From positions 1,984,001 to 2,048,000 of the forward strand of contig CM073198.1 in the NCBI GenBank assembly GCA_037042915.1: a stretch of 64,000 nucleotides of DNA, in the 5' to 3' direction. Position numbers and translations under genes: made by a program. Of this stretch, positions 1 through 9,313 are shown piece after piece. Positions within the stretch are counted from its first letter, which is position 1, and every line of letters begins with the position of its first letter. A model generated the notes under the pieces. It did not search any database. It saw nothing but the letters and a program-made list of their open reading frames with translations, and was not told the origin of the DNA. The stretch is from Auricularia sp. M13. Lineage: Eukaryota > Basidiomycota > Agaricomycetes > Auriculariales > Auriculariaceae.

Positions 1-755
1 CTTGAAGCGCACCTCGCCGCCTTTGACGGTCGCCGAGACGGTCTGCGCCAGGCTGGCGGACAGACCGTCAAGCTTGACGCGAGGATCCTGAATCCATAAC
101 GACAGGCGCGCACGGATAGTTGTGCCCGCCGCCCATGCTGCGTGCGGGACGTTCACTTCGTACTTGATCGTGTCTTGCCGTGAATTCTTTGCTGGAGAAA
201 ATATGAGGTCGCCGGCACCGCAGTAAAGGGAACTCACTACCGCACCTTTGACCGGCACAGTGAACGGCGGGCCTGCCGTCGAATGGACGGCTGAGACGAC
301 CACATCTGCGCGGGTCTCCAGCACACTCTTCTGAGGCTTGCTGAGACGCGCGCGGGCGTGCACCTGGTACTCGATAGCAAATCCGCGGCCGGGGCCGTCT
401 GCCAGCGCGCGCACGGAGCACGGCAGGTTGTAGTAGACCGGGACCGCGAAGCTGAACGCGTGCAGGCCGCCGGCGACCTTCTTCTTCTTGCTCACCTCGC
501 GCCCAATCTTGCACAGTTCGCGGCTGGCCATCACGCCGCTGGCCCGCGCGTCAGCCCGATCCTCATATTTATCGAACTTGATACGCACTTTATGCGCCCG
601 CTGACGACGCCCACAAAGTCGACTATGATCTCGCTGATCGTGCAGGGCTCTGGGACGAAGAGCTCGACGCGGCCGTTGAGCTGTTCGGGCGCGCGCGACG
701 AGCTGCTCGCGTGCAGCAGGATGCTCTGGGGTACCGTCACTTGCAGGCCCGCCAT
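1..755 (-). CDS. Arrestin-like N-terminal domain protein (partial, left edge; one frameshift)
   Basis: The start codon is at 755 and the protein reads leftward off the window, so only about 250 N-terminal residues are visible. It opens with MAGLQVTVPQSILLHAS, followed by a beta-rich stretch ending in EIIVDFVG. It then continues in another frame with HKVRIKFDKYEDRADARAS and a long beta-sandwich-like region containing FSFAVPVYYNLPCSVRAL, a typical arrestin-fold pattern. Alpha-arrestins of fungi are ubiquitin-ligase adaptors for plasma-membrane transporters. The family is inferred from the general look of the fold, not from a decisive motif. The change of frame near 605-615 has no intron of usable length, so it is a one-base deletion or sequencing error (see findings). 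The C-terminal half and any PY motifs lie outside the window. Confidence 0.55.
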
Positions 756-1545
756 CTGGAGTGAAGGGTGCGAGTCAACGTTGAGTTCATGTCGGTCATC
801 AGCGCCGGCGGTCTTGGATTCTCAGATTTTGTCCTGAAGGAGGTAAAGCGCCGCAAGATCCCGGTGCGATACAGGTGTAACACCGCAGGCAAAGGTCATG
901 ATAGTACTGGTGCATACTATCACTGTGATAGTTTTGATCTGCCTGTTTTTCTTTGTGCCACCCGACAAGAGTCTCCATTGTTCTGATGCACCGCGCAGTC
1001 ACTCTCACGGATGCTTCCTTTGTACTTCGGGCCTTCGGGGAGGTGTATCGGAAGACCACCGAGTAGACCAACATGGCGAGAGATAGATGCAAAGGGGAGG
1101 TAGCAAGTATTCAACAAGTGTTGAGAGACGTCCCACCAGCGTCTACAACAACATATTAATAGCAATGCAACTCTTTCCCCACCGAAAATTCATGAAAAAC
1201 CGATTGCTCCTTGGTTAAAATGGGAAGGTCGGCTGTTTACCAGAGTGTTCCGGTGCCTGCACTTCCAGTCGTCCGACGTCGGCCGTGGAACACGGGTGGC
1301 ACCACGCCCGAGATGTTTCTACCCACTATTACAGTGATAGGATGGGTCCGTACTATCATGGCTTTTGCCCGCGGTGTTATAATGAATGATCTCGGGTCTC
1401 TGTATAGTTGAAAGCTGGTTGGAAGCGTTTACGTCGACTGACACCCAGAACAAAGACGAAAAGGTCTGGCTCATGTTGTTAATTCCGACTACTACTCGAT
1501 ACACGCTGACACATTGCACGACACCGCTCAGACAACCCGTACACC
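756..1545. other. Intergenic region with an inverted repeat
   Basis: This stretch lies between the arrestin-like start and the UBX gene 3' end. No convincing coding exon was found. It holds the inverted repeat listed separately (877-932 / 1325-1380). Promoter sequence for the minus-strand arrestin-like gene must lie directly after base 755. Confidence 0.5.
877..1380. mobile_element. MITE-like element: 56-bp inverted repeats about 390 bp apart
   Basis: Bases 877-932 and the reverse complement of 1325-1380 align over 56 bp with about 10 mismatches (both contain AACACCGC and CATGATAGTAC, then CTATCACTGT). Weaker similarity (GTGCCACCCG) continues inward on both sides. The interior has no transposase reading frame. 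A short non-coding segment with inverted ends looks like a decayed MITE or the remains of a DNA transposon. No clear target-site duplication was found. Confidence 0.4.
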
Positions 1546-2933
1546 TTACGACGCGATGAGGACCTATGAACCACAGACCGTGAGCAACGCAAGCCAGATA
1601 AATGAAGGCACGACGGACAGCAGAAGGCGTGAGGCCCAACTCGCGTAGCGATTTCGTCCACTCGGCCTTGGAGAACACTTTCCTGACGTTACAAGTCAAC
1701 ACTCGATGCGCTCAATCGTACCGCAACGCGCGTAGCAACGCACCTGGGAAACTGCTGCGTAAACGTCACACTCTCCACGTCGATATTATAATCCTGTCCG
1801 GCCAGATACTCCGCGACATGGCGCAACGTGCTGTCGCTGGGCAGCGCCGTCGTATACGGTCCGCCGGCACCCGCGCGTTGCATGCGGATCTGCAGGCGCG
1901 TCTCCGGGTAGTCGCGACCGGATACCGCAGGCGCGGCGGCACCGGGCGCGGCGACAGTGACGGGCTGGGATTCAGAGACGAGCTGGCCGTCGCGCGCGGC
2001 CTTCTCCCGCGCGGCGCGTTCGGCGCGCGCCTTCTTGTCCGCTTCAATCTGCGCTTTGACTGCTGCGCGAGCCTTTGCGTCTTCGATTTTCTCTAGATGG
2101 CAGGGTGAGGTGCTGTGTGAGTTTGGCACGGGACGGGATGATGGAGAATAATGTACCGCGTTTACGCGCCGCCGCCTCCTTCTCGGCTTCCTTCAGCTGC
2201 AGCTCCTGGCGAATCTGGCCTGCGTCCTGTACGAATGATACGACATGAGGTCCTTGGATTTATCAGAGGTGGGACAAGCATGCGGCGCACCTTGCCAGCC
2301 TTCCTCCGAATCTGCTCGTTGGCCTTATTCTCCTTCGCCTCAATCGTGCTCTTCGCCGCGCGTTTCGCAGCAAGCTTCTGGCGCAGCTCCTCGAGCTTCT
2401 GTTTCTTCTCCTCCTCGGTGAGCGGCTTGACCTCCTCCGTGGACTCCTCGAACTGGTCGTGGCCCGACTTCTCCGCGTGGAAGTTGGCGAGCGCGGTGTT
2501 CTTGAAGATCTTGCCGCACATCGAGCATTTAATTGACTATAAATCATGAGCCTCTTTGTGGCACGAATGAATGGAGAGGACGGACGCGCGCTTCCTGGTT
2601 CGCAATGGCCGCGTGGGCGTCGGCGGAGCTGCCGCCCTTGGCGAGCAGCGCCTGCAGCGCGTCCGCGTCGTCGTCGTCGTCGTCCCCGGCCGCATGCGCA
2701 GGACGCGACGGCGCCGACGAGACAGCCGACAGATCGGGCACCGGCTCGCCCTCGTGCGCGAGGATGTGGTCCATCGCGGGCTGCAGGCCCGCGCCGCCCG
2801 TGGCCTTCATGGCCCCTGCACAGCGCAGCAAGTGAGTACTCGGAGCAAGCGGTCAACGACAAGGGCTGCACGCACATTCAACGCGCTGGGCGTCGAAGCC
2901 CATGGAGAGCAGCGTCTCGCGATCGGTGGTCAT
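1546..2933 (-). CDS. UBA - zinc finger - UBX domain protein (UBXN1/SAKS1-like)
   Basis: Seven exons (complement of 1546-1563, 1619-1682, 1744-2092, 2157-2226, 2291-2536, 2586-2815, 2876-2933) give 344 residues with every junction in phase. Residues 1-45 form a UBA domain (MTTDRETLLSMGFDAQRVEW ... GLQPAMDHILAH). An acidic run follows, then a C2H2-like finger near residue 100 (KCSMCGKIF ... FHAEKSGHDQF), a long charged coiled coil, and a C-terminal UBX domain with the FPR p97-binding loop (TFTQQFPRKVFSKAEW) ending LRELGLTPSAVLIAS. UBX proteins of this type link ubiquitylated clients to the Cdc48/p97 ATPase. The last exon is only 18 nt. The start at 2933 is the first ATG that gives the UBA core. 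Confidence 0.9.
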
Positions 2934-4562
2934 CGTGGCGTGTGGCGGATGAGAAAGCGTGAAATGACGCGTCGGCAATTCGCGCTCCTTGACCTCCTGC
3001 TTCCCCGCTCTCATTCCTGCCCTCCAATGAGCATTCCCTACTGTGCCCCGTGAACCCGCGGCATTGCATGATATGGTGGCCCGCTGAGCCAAAATCTTCG
3101 CAGTGCTCGCAACCGCCGCTGGCCCGATAGTCGCCTGCTAGGGTCGTCGCTTTCTTGCCTGTGTGCCATGCTCAGAACCGCGCTGTTGCTTTGCTTTCTC
3201 GCTCACGTTTGCTGTATATGGGCCCCGCTGTCTTCTTTTTGTTTTTCTGCGCACGCGGAACTCATGCGACGTCGGGATCATGATAATCGCGCCGCTCAAT
3301 GCAAAATGGGCTATGCGGGAGCTGGCCCGTCCTATCTATGACCGCGTTTCGCATCCCGGTTCTCGACACTGTTGTGCACCCATCGCGACCGTGATTCCCA
3401 GTCTACCAGTGGTTTCTCTACTGCATCAGACCCAGGCGGATGCAGAGCACGGCGCGCCGCCGCTCCAGCGAATATCCCCACCAATCCACCCTCGCGCTCA
3501 TAACAGCATAGTCTCTTGTCATTAACTATCCTTTTGATCTTGCCGGCCTGTGCTTGCTGTATCACAGATGTTACTTTGGCGCCTGAAACGCTGTTGAGAC
3601 CGGATAATGAGCTTGCGGTGGTACCAGAAGAGAACGCATAGCATCGGCAACATTCTGCCGTGCTTCGACAAAGAGACTGTCCAGAGCATCACGTTTATTT
3701 GGAGAAATCAAGTACTCAGGCTGCCAGTGTCCAATGATAACTAGACGTCCTACGAATAGCACGTGCGCTGGACATACTATGATACCCTCCTGCACTGCGC
3801 CTCCAACATCATCTACAGTACGCTGTTCACTCAGAGTCTTGCAATTTTTGCTTGAAGCTTTGATCGGCCTGAGAATGGGACTCTAAATAGGAGTGCCGAT
3901 TGCGTGTACTCTATAGGGATGCCATCCGATGGGGACCCCTTTGCACTTCTTGCCCACCTTCCCCGGTCATGCCGCATCGCCCGGGTCACTTCGCGTGTCA
4001 CTGTGAGCGCATCCCGCCACTGCCTTCTCCGACCAGCCGATGACATGAGGCCGACATCTAGCCTTTGTCGAATCTCTGCCGAACTTACAGCTTCATCCGT
4101 CCACGACAGCCGAGGGGGACGACCACAGCGCCGAGTTCAGCAACACCCAATGATTACGCAGACAGGAACCTGCCCAAGTCACTCAATAACGAGCCTGGTG
4201 AGCTTCACGGTATCGCGGTGATTTGCGACGCGCGACGCTGAGTCTCGTTTACCAAGGCGCGGTTGCAGAGATTGCTGACGCCCGAACGATCAGGGGGAGC
4301 AAGCGCAATCTCGTTGACGGCGACGGGGGCCGGGACACCAAACGGCCTCGCCACGGAATCGTCGATCCTGTGACGCGGAAAGACGCGTGCGCGACCAGAC
4401 CGACGCGTCGTGTCTCCTATCAAGAAGGGCATGCCGCGGAGAGTCGCGGTAAGAGTGCGACACCCTGGACGCGCAAGCAGATGGACTTGACTCTCTGTTT
4501 TAGCTGGGTGGGGATGGCCCATTGGCCCTGTGAGCCCCGGCGACGCGGCCACGACGATTTGC
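2934..4562. other. Gene-poor region between the UBX gene and the 430-aa gene
   Basis: The 1.6 kb contains the upstream regions of two divergent genes. The only protein-like segment is the minus-strand fragment at 3571-3850, listed separately. No tRNA, tandem repeat or transposon ends were recognised elsewhere in it. Confidence 0.4.
3571..3850 (-). pseudogene. Possible gene fragment, minus strand
   Basis: Reading leftward from about 3850, one frame stays open for about 85 codons to a TAA at 3571. Its composition is natural (VCPAHVLFVGRLVIIGHW, then SLFVEARQNVADAMRSLL) and it is preceded by an AACAG acceptor-like site. No convincing start or upstream exons were found, and no family was recognised. 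It may be the last exon of a decayed gene, or chance. Confidence 0.25.
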
Positions 4563-6254
4563 ATGTCTCATGGATCGGTCATGCGAGCCAGTAGTGAGCG
4601 TTCGCATATCAGGAAAATCACAATGAACTTGACGATCACCCCCCGCAGCCTCAACGGAGACCATTGCCGACAGCGACGGGGGCCTCAGCAATTGCAGTGG
4701 CGATTCGGATGACGAAGACGACGACATGCTACTCGTCACGCCCGCGGTGGGGTCAGAGGCCACGTTCATCGTTCGCTCTTCCTCGTCCGCCACGCTATTC
4801 GATGCCGCCGACTCGGAGGAGGTTCGTATTTCTATCGCTGACGGCCCTACCACGTAGTCTGACGCCCATTTCGGTTTTCCAGGCTGTTGATACCGCAATA
4901 TTTATTGAATTGCCCTGCCAGGGCCCAGAGGATGAGGCCACCGAGCCGGACGCTGTGGAGCTTGAGGTCGAAGAGGTCCGTTAGTTGCTCGCCGATCCTG
5001 CCTCGAGTCCTGATGCATGCGTGGCGGTTGTCTTGTGATAGGTCATTGAAGACCCCGTCGTGTCCTTGCCTCACGATTTTCCTCGTGCAGTCAAGGGTTC
5101 GCAAGGACAGAAGTGGTTCCGGGCCGTCATGGTCAGCTGGGCAGATATCAAAACACTTCCCCTCATCTGACGCATTGCTATCCCTCGATATAACAGCGCA
5201 ACGTATTCGAGCTCCTGCTCATCGAGGCGAGTCTCATAATATTTGTGGCATGCCATACGTCGTCGCTCACATTCGACCCCACTTTAGGACGACTTCGAAC
5301 GTGCCACGCCGGACATCGCTCAGATAGGGAGCCTGATAATGTTCCTCTTTCAGATCTGCGTGGACTACGGCCAGCCTGTGGAGATCCTCGAAGACGCGAT
5401 CGAAACAGTGGCGAGTTTCGCGCGTTCCCGGCATTTCACGGTGCTCGCACACCTCCGATCTTCCACGTCGCCATTCGATCTTTTGAAGAGCATGTCCGTT
5501 ATTGCTCTTCTACTAGCTTCGAAGGACCTGCCAGAAGATAGCTCGACAGAACGATTTCTGGACGCGCTCATGACGTGCATGTCTCTCGAGCAGGAGGAGT
5601 TTCTCTTCCGCCGGTACATCCTCGCACCGCATCAGCCAACGGAGACAAGAGCGAAAATTGTTCCTCGCACGGCCGTCCGTCTGCGTGAACTGCTTCTGGC
5701 GGCTTCAAGCGATCTTTCTGACAGCCGGGTCGACCTCAGGTCAGCCCGCTTCGAACTCACTGGCCACACCATCTCGGACACCGACGTTGAGTTGAAAGGT
5801 CTCGTGGAGCTAGCGGACAATTTTTGGCTCGTTGGGTTGCTCGTCGATCTGTGGGCCGTCGGTTCCTCGCCGAGCATGGAAAACGGTGCTCTTGCAGGTG
5901 CGCTCTTCGCCTGCAGGAGCCTCATGGTCGGCGGACGGGCAAGCGAGTCGGAAGTCTGGGTAAGCACTGTATCATCGCGGCGGATTTTGGCAGGTTACTT
6001 ACCTTGTGAACAGCCCAATATTCTGGTCGCCAGCACTGGGTTCACGTATAGAGAAGCTAAGCGCTTGACCGCGTTGTACTTGAGTCAGGCGCGCGGTTGC
6101 GGCCTCGAAATCAAGCTCCCGGTGCGGTTCTGCTGGTATTGCGCAGTGGTCGAGAAGAGCTAATTGCCCGCTTCAGGTTCAGGACAAGGAGGATTTCACC
6201 AAGATCATCGAAGCCGTCGAGAAAGTCCTGCAGCCCGTCCTTCAGTGGGTGTAA
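4563..6254 (+). CDS. Uncharacterised 430-aa protein with acidic N-terminus
   Basis: Eight exons (4563-4593, 4649-4821, 4883-4975, 5042-5131, 5197-5244, 5288-5959, 6014-6121, 6177-6254) join in phase to 430 residues. The N-terminal 100 residues are Ser/Asp-rich (NCSGDSDDEDDDMLLVTP). The remainder is mostly helical, with leucine-rich stretches such as ICVDYGQPVEILEDAI and ELADNFWLVGLLVDLW, and it ends KIIEAVEKVLQPVLQWV. No enzyme motif, signal peptide or clear membrane helix was recognised. The largest exon could alternatively run through the 54-bp intron at 5960-6013 without losing frame, so intron retention is possible. The family is unknown to me. Confidence 0.6.
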
Positions 6255-6866
6255 TCAAGAGAGAAGGGGCACACGCACAACACCAATTTTCTTTTCGTTT
6301 TGTTTTGTGTACAAGTTACCAAATCGTTCTCGTTTTGTCCCGCCAAGTGCGCCTTCTGTATGTACGATTCGATACCCGCAAGCATTGTCGATTGTGACAA
6401 ATTTGCTGTCGAGTACGGATGAATGTGGGCGAGGGCAACGAGCAAGAAACTTTGGCTTGGGAGGTAACACCCGAGGCCGCACCCCCCTGCCAGTGGCACG
6501 ACTCGGACTGAGAGCGTGCTGTCCCATGTAGCCGCGTCTCGAAGATCTGGCGGACCGAGGCTACTCGAAGTAATAATTATGCGCTCCCCAGGGTGAGTTT
6601 TGCCCGCGATATTGGGTAGCGGTACCACTGAAGCATAGGCTTGGGATCCTCGGTGATGAACAGCCTCCGGGAAGGGTCATGATCACGGTTCACACTCCGA
6701 TCAATAGTGAGTGCTTGACTGTCATGTTCAAGGCTTTGACAAGACGTCTTGAGGGGGGATCCCTCAATGCTGTCAAAGATCTTTCTCTTTTAGCCTCCAT
6801 GAGATTGTGAGTTTGATTTCATTTCAATGAAGCCTAATATTACAGAGCAGGTAAAACTTGGATGTG
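6255..6866. other. Intergenic, contains a truncated duplicate of the next gene
   Basis: Between the two convergent genes, 6613-6661 repeats the 3' coding end of the neighbouring minus-strand gene (6909-6958). Bases 6684-6708 repeat its 5' flank (7443-7467). No other gene is visible here. Confidence 0.55.
6613..6710 (-). pseudogene. Truncated paralogue of the 166-aa orphan gene
   Basis: On the minus strand, 6661-6613 reads LFITEDPKPMLQWYRYP, which matches MFITEDLEPTLKWYRYP near the end of the adjacent gene. About 20 bp further on (6684-6708) lies a near-identical copy of the 25 bp found upstream of that gene's start at 7443-7467. The 5' flank and 3' end are thus kept while the body is missing. 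This fits a tandem duplication followed by an internal deletion. Confidence 0.6.
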
Positions 6867-7429
6867 TCATGCGCACGGCACCTCCGAACCGTATTTGTCC
6901 CAAGCCATGGGATAGCGGTACCATTTAAGCGTGGGTTCGAGATCCTCGGTGATGAACATCGCGTCTCTAGCGGCGGCAATGAATTCGTCGTTCGGGTCCT
7001 GCGCGCGGGAGGCGAAATCGGGGCAACTTGTTTGGTTGAACATAACGATTAAAAAGTATCTATCGCCGGGTCCCAAGTAATACATGGGACACATAGAGCG
7101 CCTGGCACGGTATGTCAGCCTTGTGTCAAGATAATCATACAGGACCGAAGTAACGTGCGGGAACTGATACTTGTTGGACCACCGAGTCTTGATGATTTGC
7201 GAGAGATCGCGCTCATCGCCATCCCGTATAAGTTGTACATAGTCAGGCGCTTTGCATACCCATGCTAGGGCATAGAGTGGTGTTGGACGTCCGTGATGCA
7301 GACTGTGCCACAGGCCGGGCGGATCGCTGACAGGTTTTACGAGAGGAAATCTGCAACAAGCCAAGTATGAGTAAGGTGGATTAGCAGAGCACACGGCTGG
7401 ATTGGTACCCACAGAGCGGGTTTCGACAT
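6867..7429 (-). CDS. Uncharacterised 166-aa protein
   Basis: Two exons (complement of 6867-7350 and 7413-7429) give 166 residues. The tiny first exon encodes MSKPAL and splices through a GTGGGT donor to a TTGCAG acceptor in phase. The protein contains WHSLHHGRPTPLYALAWVC, a tract rich in Asp/Arg/Tyr, and ends WYRYPMAWDKYGSEVPCA. There is no signal peptide, membrane helix or recognised catalytic motif. A truncated copy follows it downstream, suggesting a small duplicating orphan family. The start was chosen because the long exon has no suitable ATG of its own. Confidence 0.6.
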
Positions 7430-7841
7430 TGTGGTGAAGAGACACGGTTCACACTCCGATCAACAGTCACCAAACCTGTCAATCATCTGAGTTTTATTCT
7501 GTCTCCTCACGACCTTTGCCCTCACCAGAGCAGCGATTTCAGAAAGGCTATGTGGAGTTTTTCAGCTGTCTCTCGCAATTCCCTCAGGAGGACAACGAAA
7601 AGTCGGACTGACAGCAACTGGCGCTTTTGCGAGCAGGTTCAGATACTATAATTCAGATGGCAAGGCGCCGGGTCATGTGTGCGAACAGACGGGTGAAGAA
7701 GCTACACATCATGCGCAGGGGTGCCAAAACATACAGTTGAGAGGCATTTATGTACTACCAAAAGTTCAAGCGAGGTAGGTTGGATCGCGAGCGGTACAGA
7801 GTCCAGCAGCAGCAGCAGTAACGAAGCGAGCGCGGCCGGGG
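7430..7841. other. Intergenic, 5' of the orphan gene and 3' of the zinc-cluster gene
   Basis: About 410 bp. A short CAG run lies near 7803-7818. No coding exon is visible. It should contain the promoter of the minus-strand orphan gene and the 3' UTR of the minus-strand zinc-cluster gene. Confidence 0.4.
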
Positions 7842-8622
7842 CTACGACCAGATGACGGGCGGCGCGGCGGGATGTTGCTCGGCCAGGTCGTCGTTGTCCT
7901 GCGTGTGCGGGGACAGATCCTGGGCGGTGTGCGGCGAGCCGTCGGTGTGGCCGTTCTCGTGGTCCTCGGCGAGATGCATGCCGGGCGCGTGCATGGGCAC
8001 GAGCTGCTGCGGCGCGTTGGGGTCCATGCTGACCATGTAGTGCACGGGCACGCCGTTCTGGTCGACCATCTGCATGAACTTGGTGCCGTCGGGGCCCGGG
8101 ATGGGGATGACGCCCAGCGGGTGGGTGTGCGGCTGGGGCGGCTGCTGCGGCTCGGGCGAGGGCCCGTCGGGGTCGTTGGAGCGCTTCCGCTTGGACGGGC
8201 CCCGGCGGCGCACCTGGTCGTCGTACGCGCACGGCAGGTTGCGGCGTTGGCACTGCGAGCACGCGGGCATGCACTCGTCGCACTTGAGCTTGCGCGAGCG
8301 GCACGAGTGGCACGCCATCGTCGCGCGCTTGCCCGTGCGCTTCTTGACGCCCGAGGCGCCGTTCGTCATGCCGCCCATGTGCGCTTGGTAGTCGCCGTCG
8401 CCGGGCGCGCCGTCGTCCTCGCCGTCCATCTCGCTTGCGGACCGCTTCATGCGGCGCGGCGGGGGCGGTGGTGGCTGGGGCAGATAGTGATGCGGCGGCG
8501 GCGCGTGGGCGAGGATGGTCCCGTCAGGCCCGACGGGAGGATAGTAATACATAGGTGCGGTCATTGGGTGATATTGTATCGGTCGCATGGCCATCGTGTG
8601 CGCCGCCGCCGCCTCGGCTGCC

Positions 8623-8657
<35 letters not shown>

Positions 8658-9031
8658 GAGCTTGCGCTTGGATGGCGTGGGCGAGCCGTCGCCGTTGGCA
8701 GCGCGAGGCGCGCGCGTCCGGGTTGGCGGCTCCGGGTACTCGCACGCGAGCTTGCGGTTCACACAGTTGGCGCAGCCCGGCTTGGCGCCATCGCAACGCA
8801 TCTTGCGGCCTGGGGTGATAATTAGGATATGTTGGGATAGTGCAGATGATCATACCGACCCTTGCAGAATATGCACGCGGCCTGGACATGGGCCCTTTTT
8901 GGCTTTGCGGGCTCGGAAGCAGCGGCGGGATGTTGCGCGGGTTCAGTCTGATGCTGGAGCGACGGGAGCGTGTTCGGGTCGTTGGTCGGCGCGTAGTCGT
9001 AGTGGCCGTTGCTGTCCCCGTTGGCCTCCAT
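7842..9031 (-). CDS. Transcription factor with two Zn(II)2Cys6 clusters
   Basis: Two exons (complement of 7842-8809 and 8860-9031) give 379 residues in phase. The first cluster spans the intron: ACIFCKGRKMRCDGAKPGC followed by ANCVNRKLACEY, near residues 52-80. The second, near residues 195-225, reads ACHSCRSRKLKCDECMPACS followed by QCQRRNLPCAY. Both have the six-cysteine C-x2-C-x6-C-x5-10-C-x2-C-x6-8-C pattern of Gal4-type DNA-binding domains. Between them lie a 12-residue polyglutamine run, an alanine run and a proline-rich tract. The C-terminal third is Pro/His/Asp-rich and probably disordered. The protein lacks the fungal-specific middle homology region common in this class. It is divergent from RAV1, with 282 bp between the start codons. 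Confidence 0.88.
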
Positions 9032-9313
9032 CGTGTCCGGCGGCGGCGGGCGTGCGCGCTGAGACAGAGGGCCGGTCAGATTTTAGAGTCGAACAGGGCG
9101 TGCGCGGACTTTGAATACCTCATGTGACACTGGCGTCTGGCCTGCCCTGCCTGGCAATCAAGCTCCAATGCATGCCCGCCGTCACTGGCACCGTCCAGCC
9201 GCGACCGAAATAAGAGCGGCCAGCGTGCAGCCCGGCGCGTGCCTGGATAGGGTTTTGTTTGCGACAGCCCGCGGCTGCTTCGTGCCGGGACAAACCGCGC
9301 TCCGCCGGAGACC
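9032..9313. promoter_or_regulatory. Divergent promoter region, zinc-cluster gene / RAV1
   Basis: These 282 bp separate two start codons on opposite strands, so both core promoters must lie here or overlap the 5' exons. No clear TATA box was seen. Confidence 0.45.

Noticed and set aside
3163-3525. 120-codon plus-strand frame in the gene-poor region
   Set aside because: The composition is erratic, there are no splice signals or domain, and it overlaps nothing supportive.
7872-8825. 317-codon plus-strand frame opposite the zinc-cluster gene
   Set aside because: It is an antisense shadow of a coding exon with two clear Zn2Cys6 motifs.
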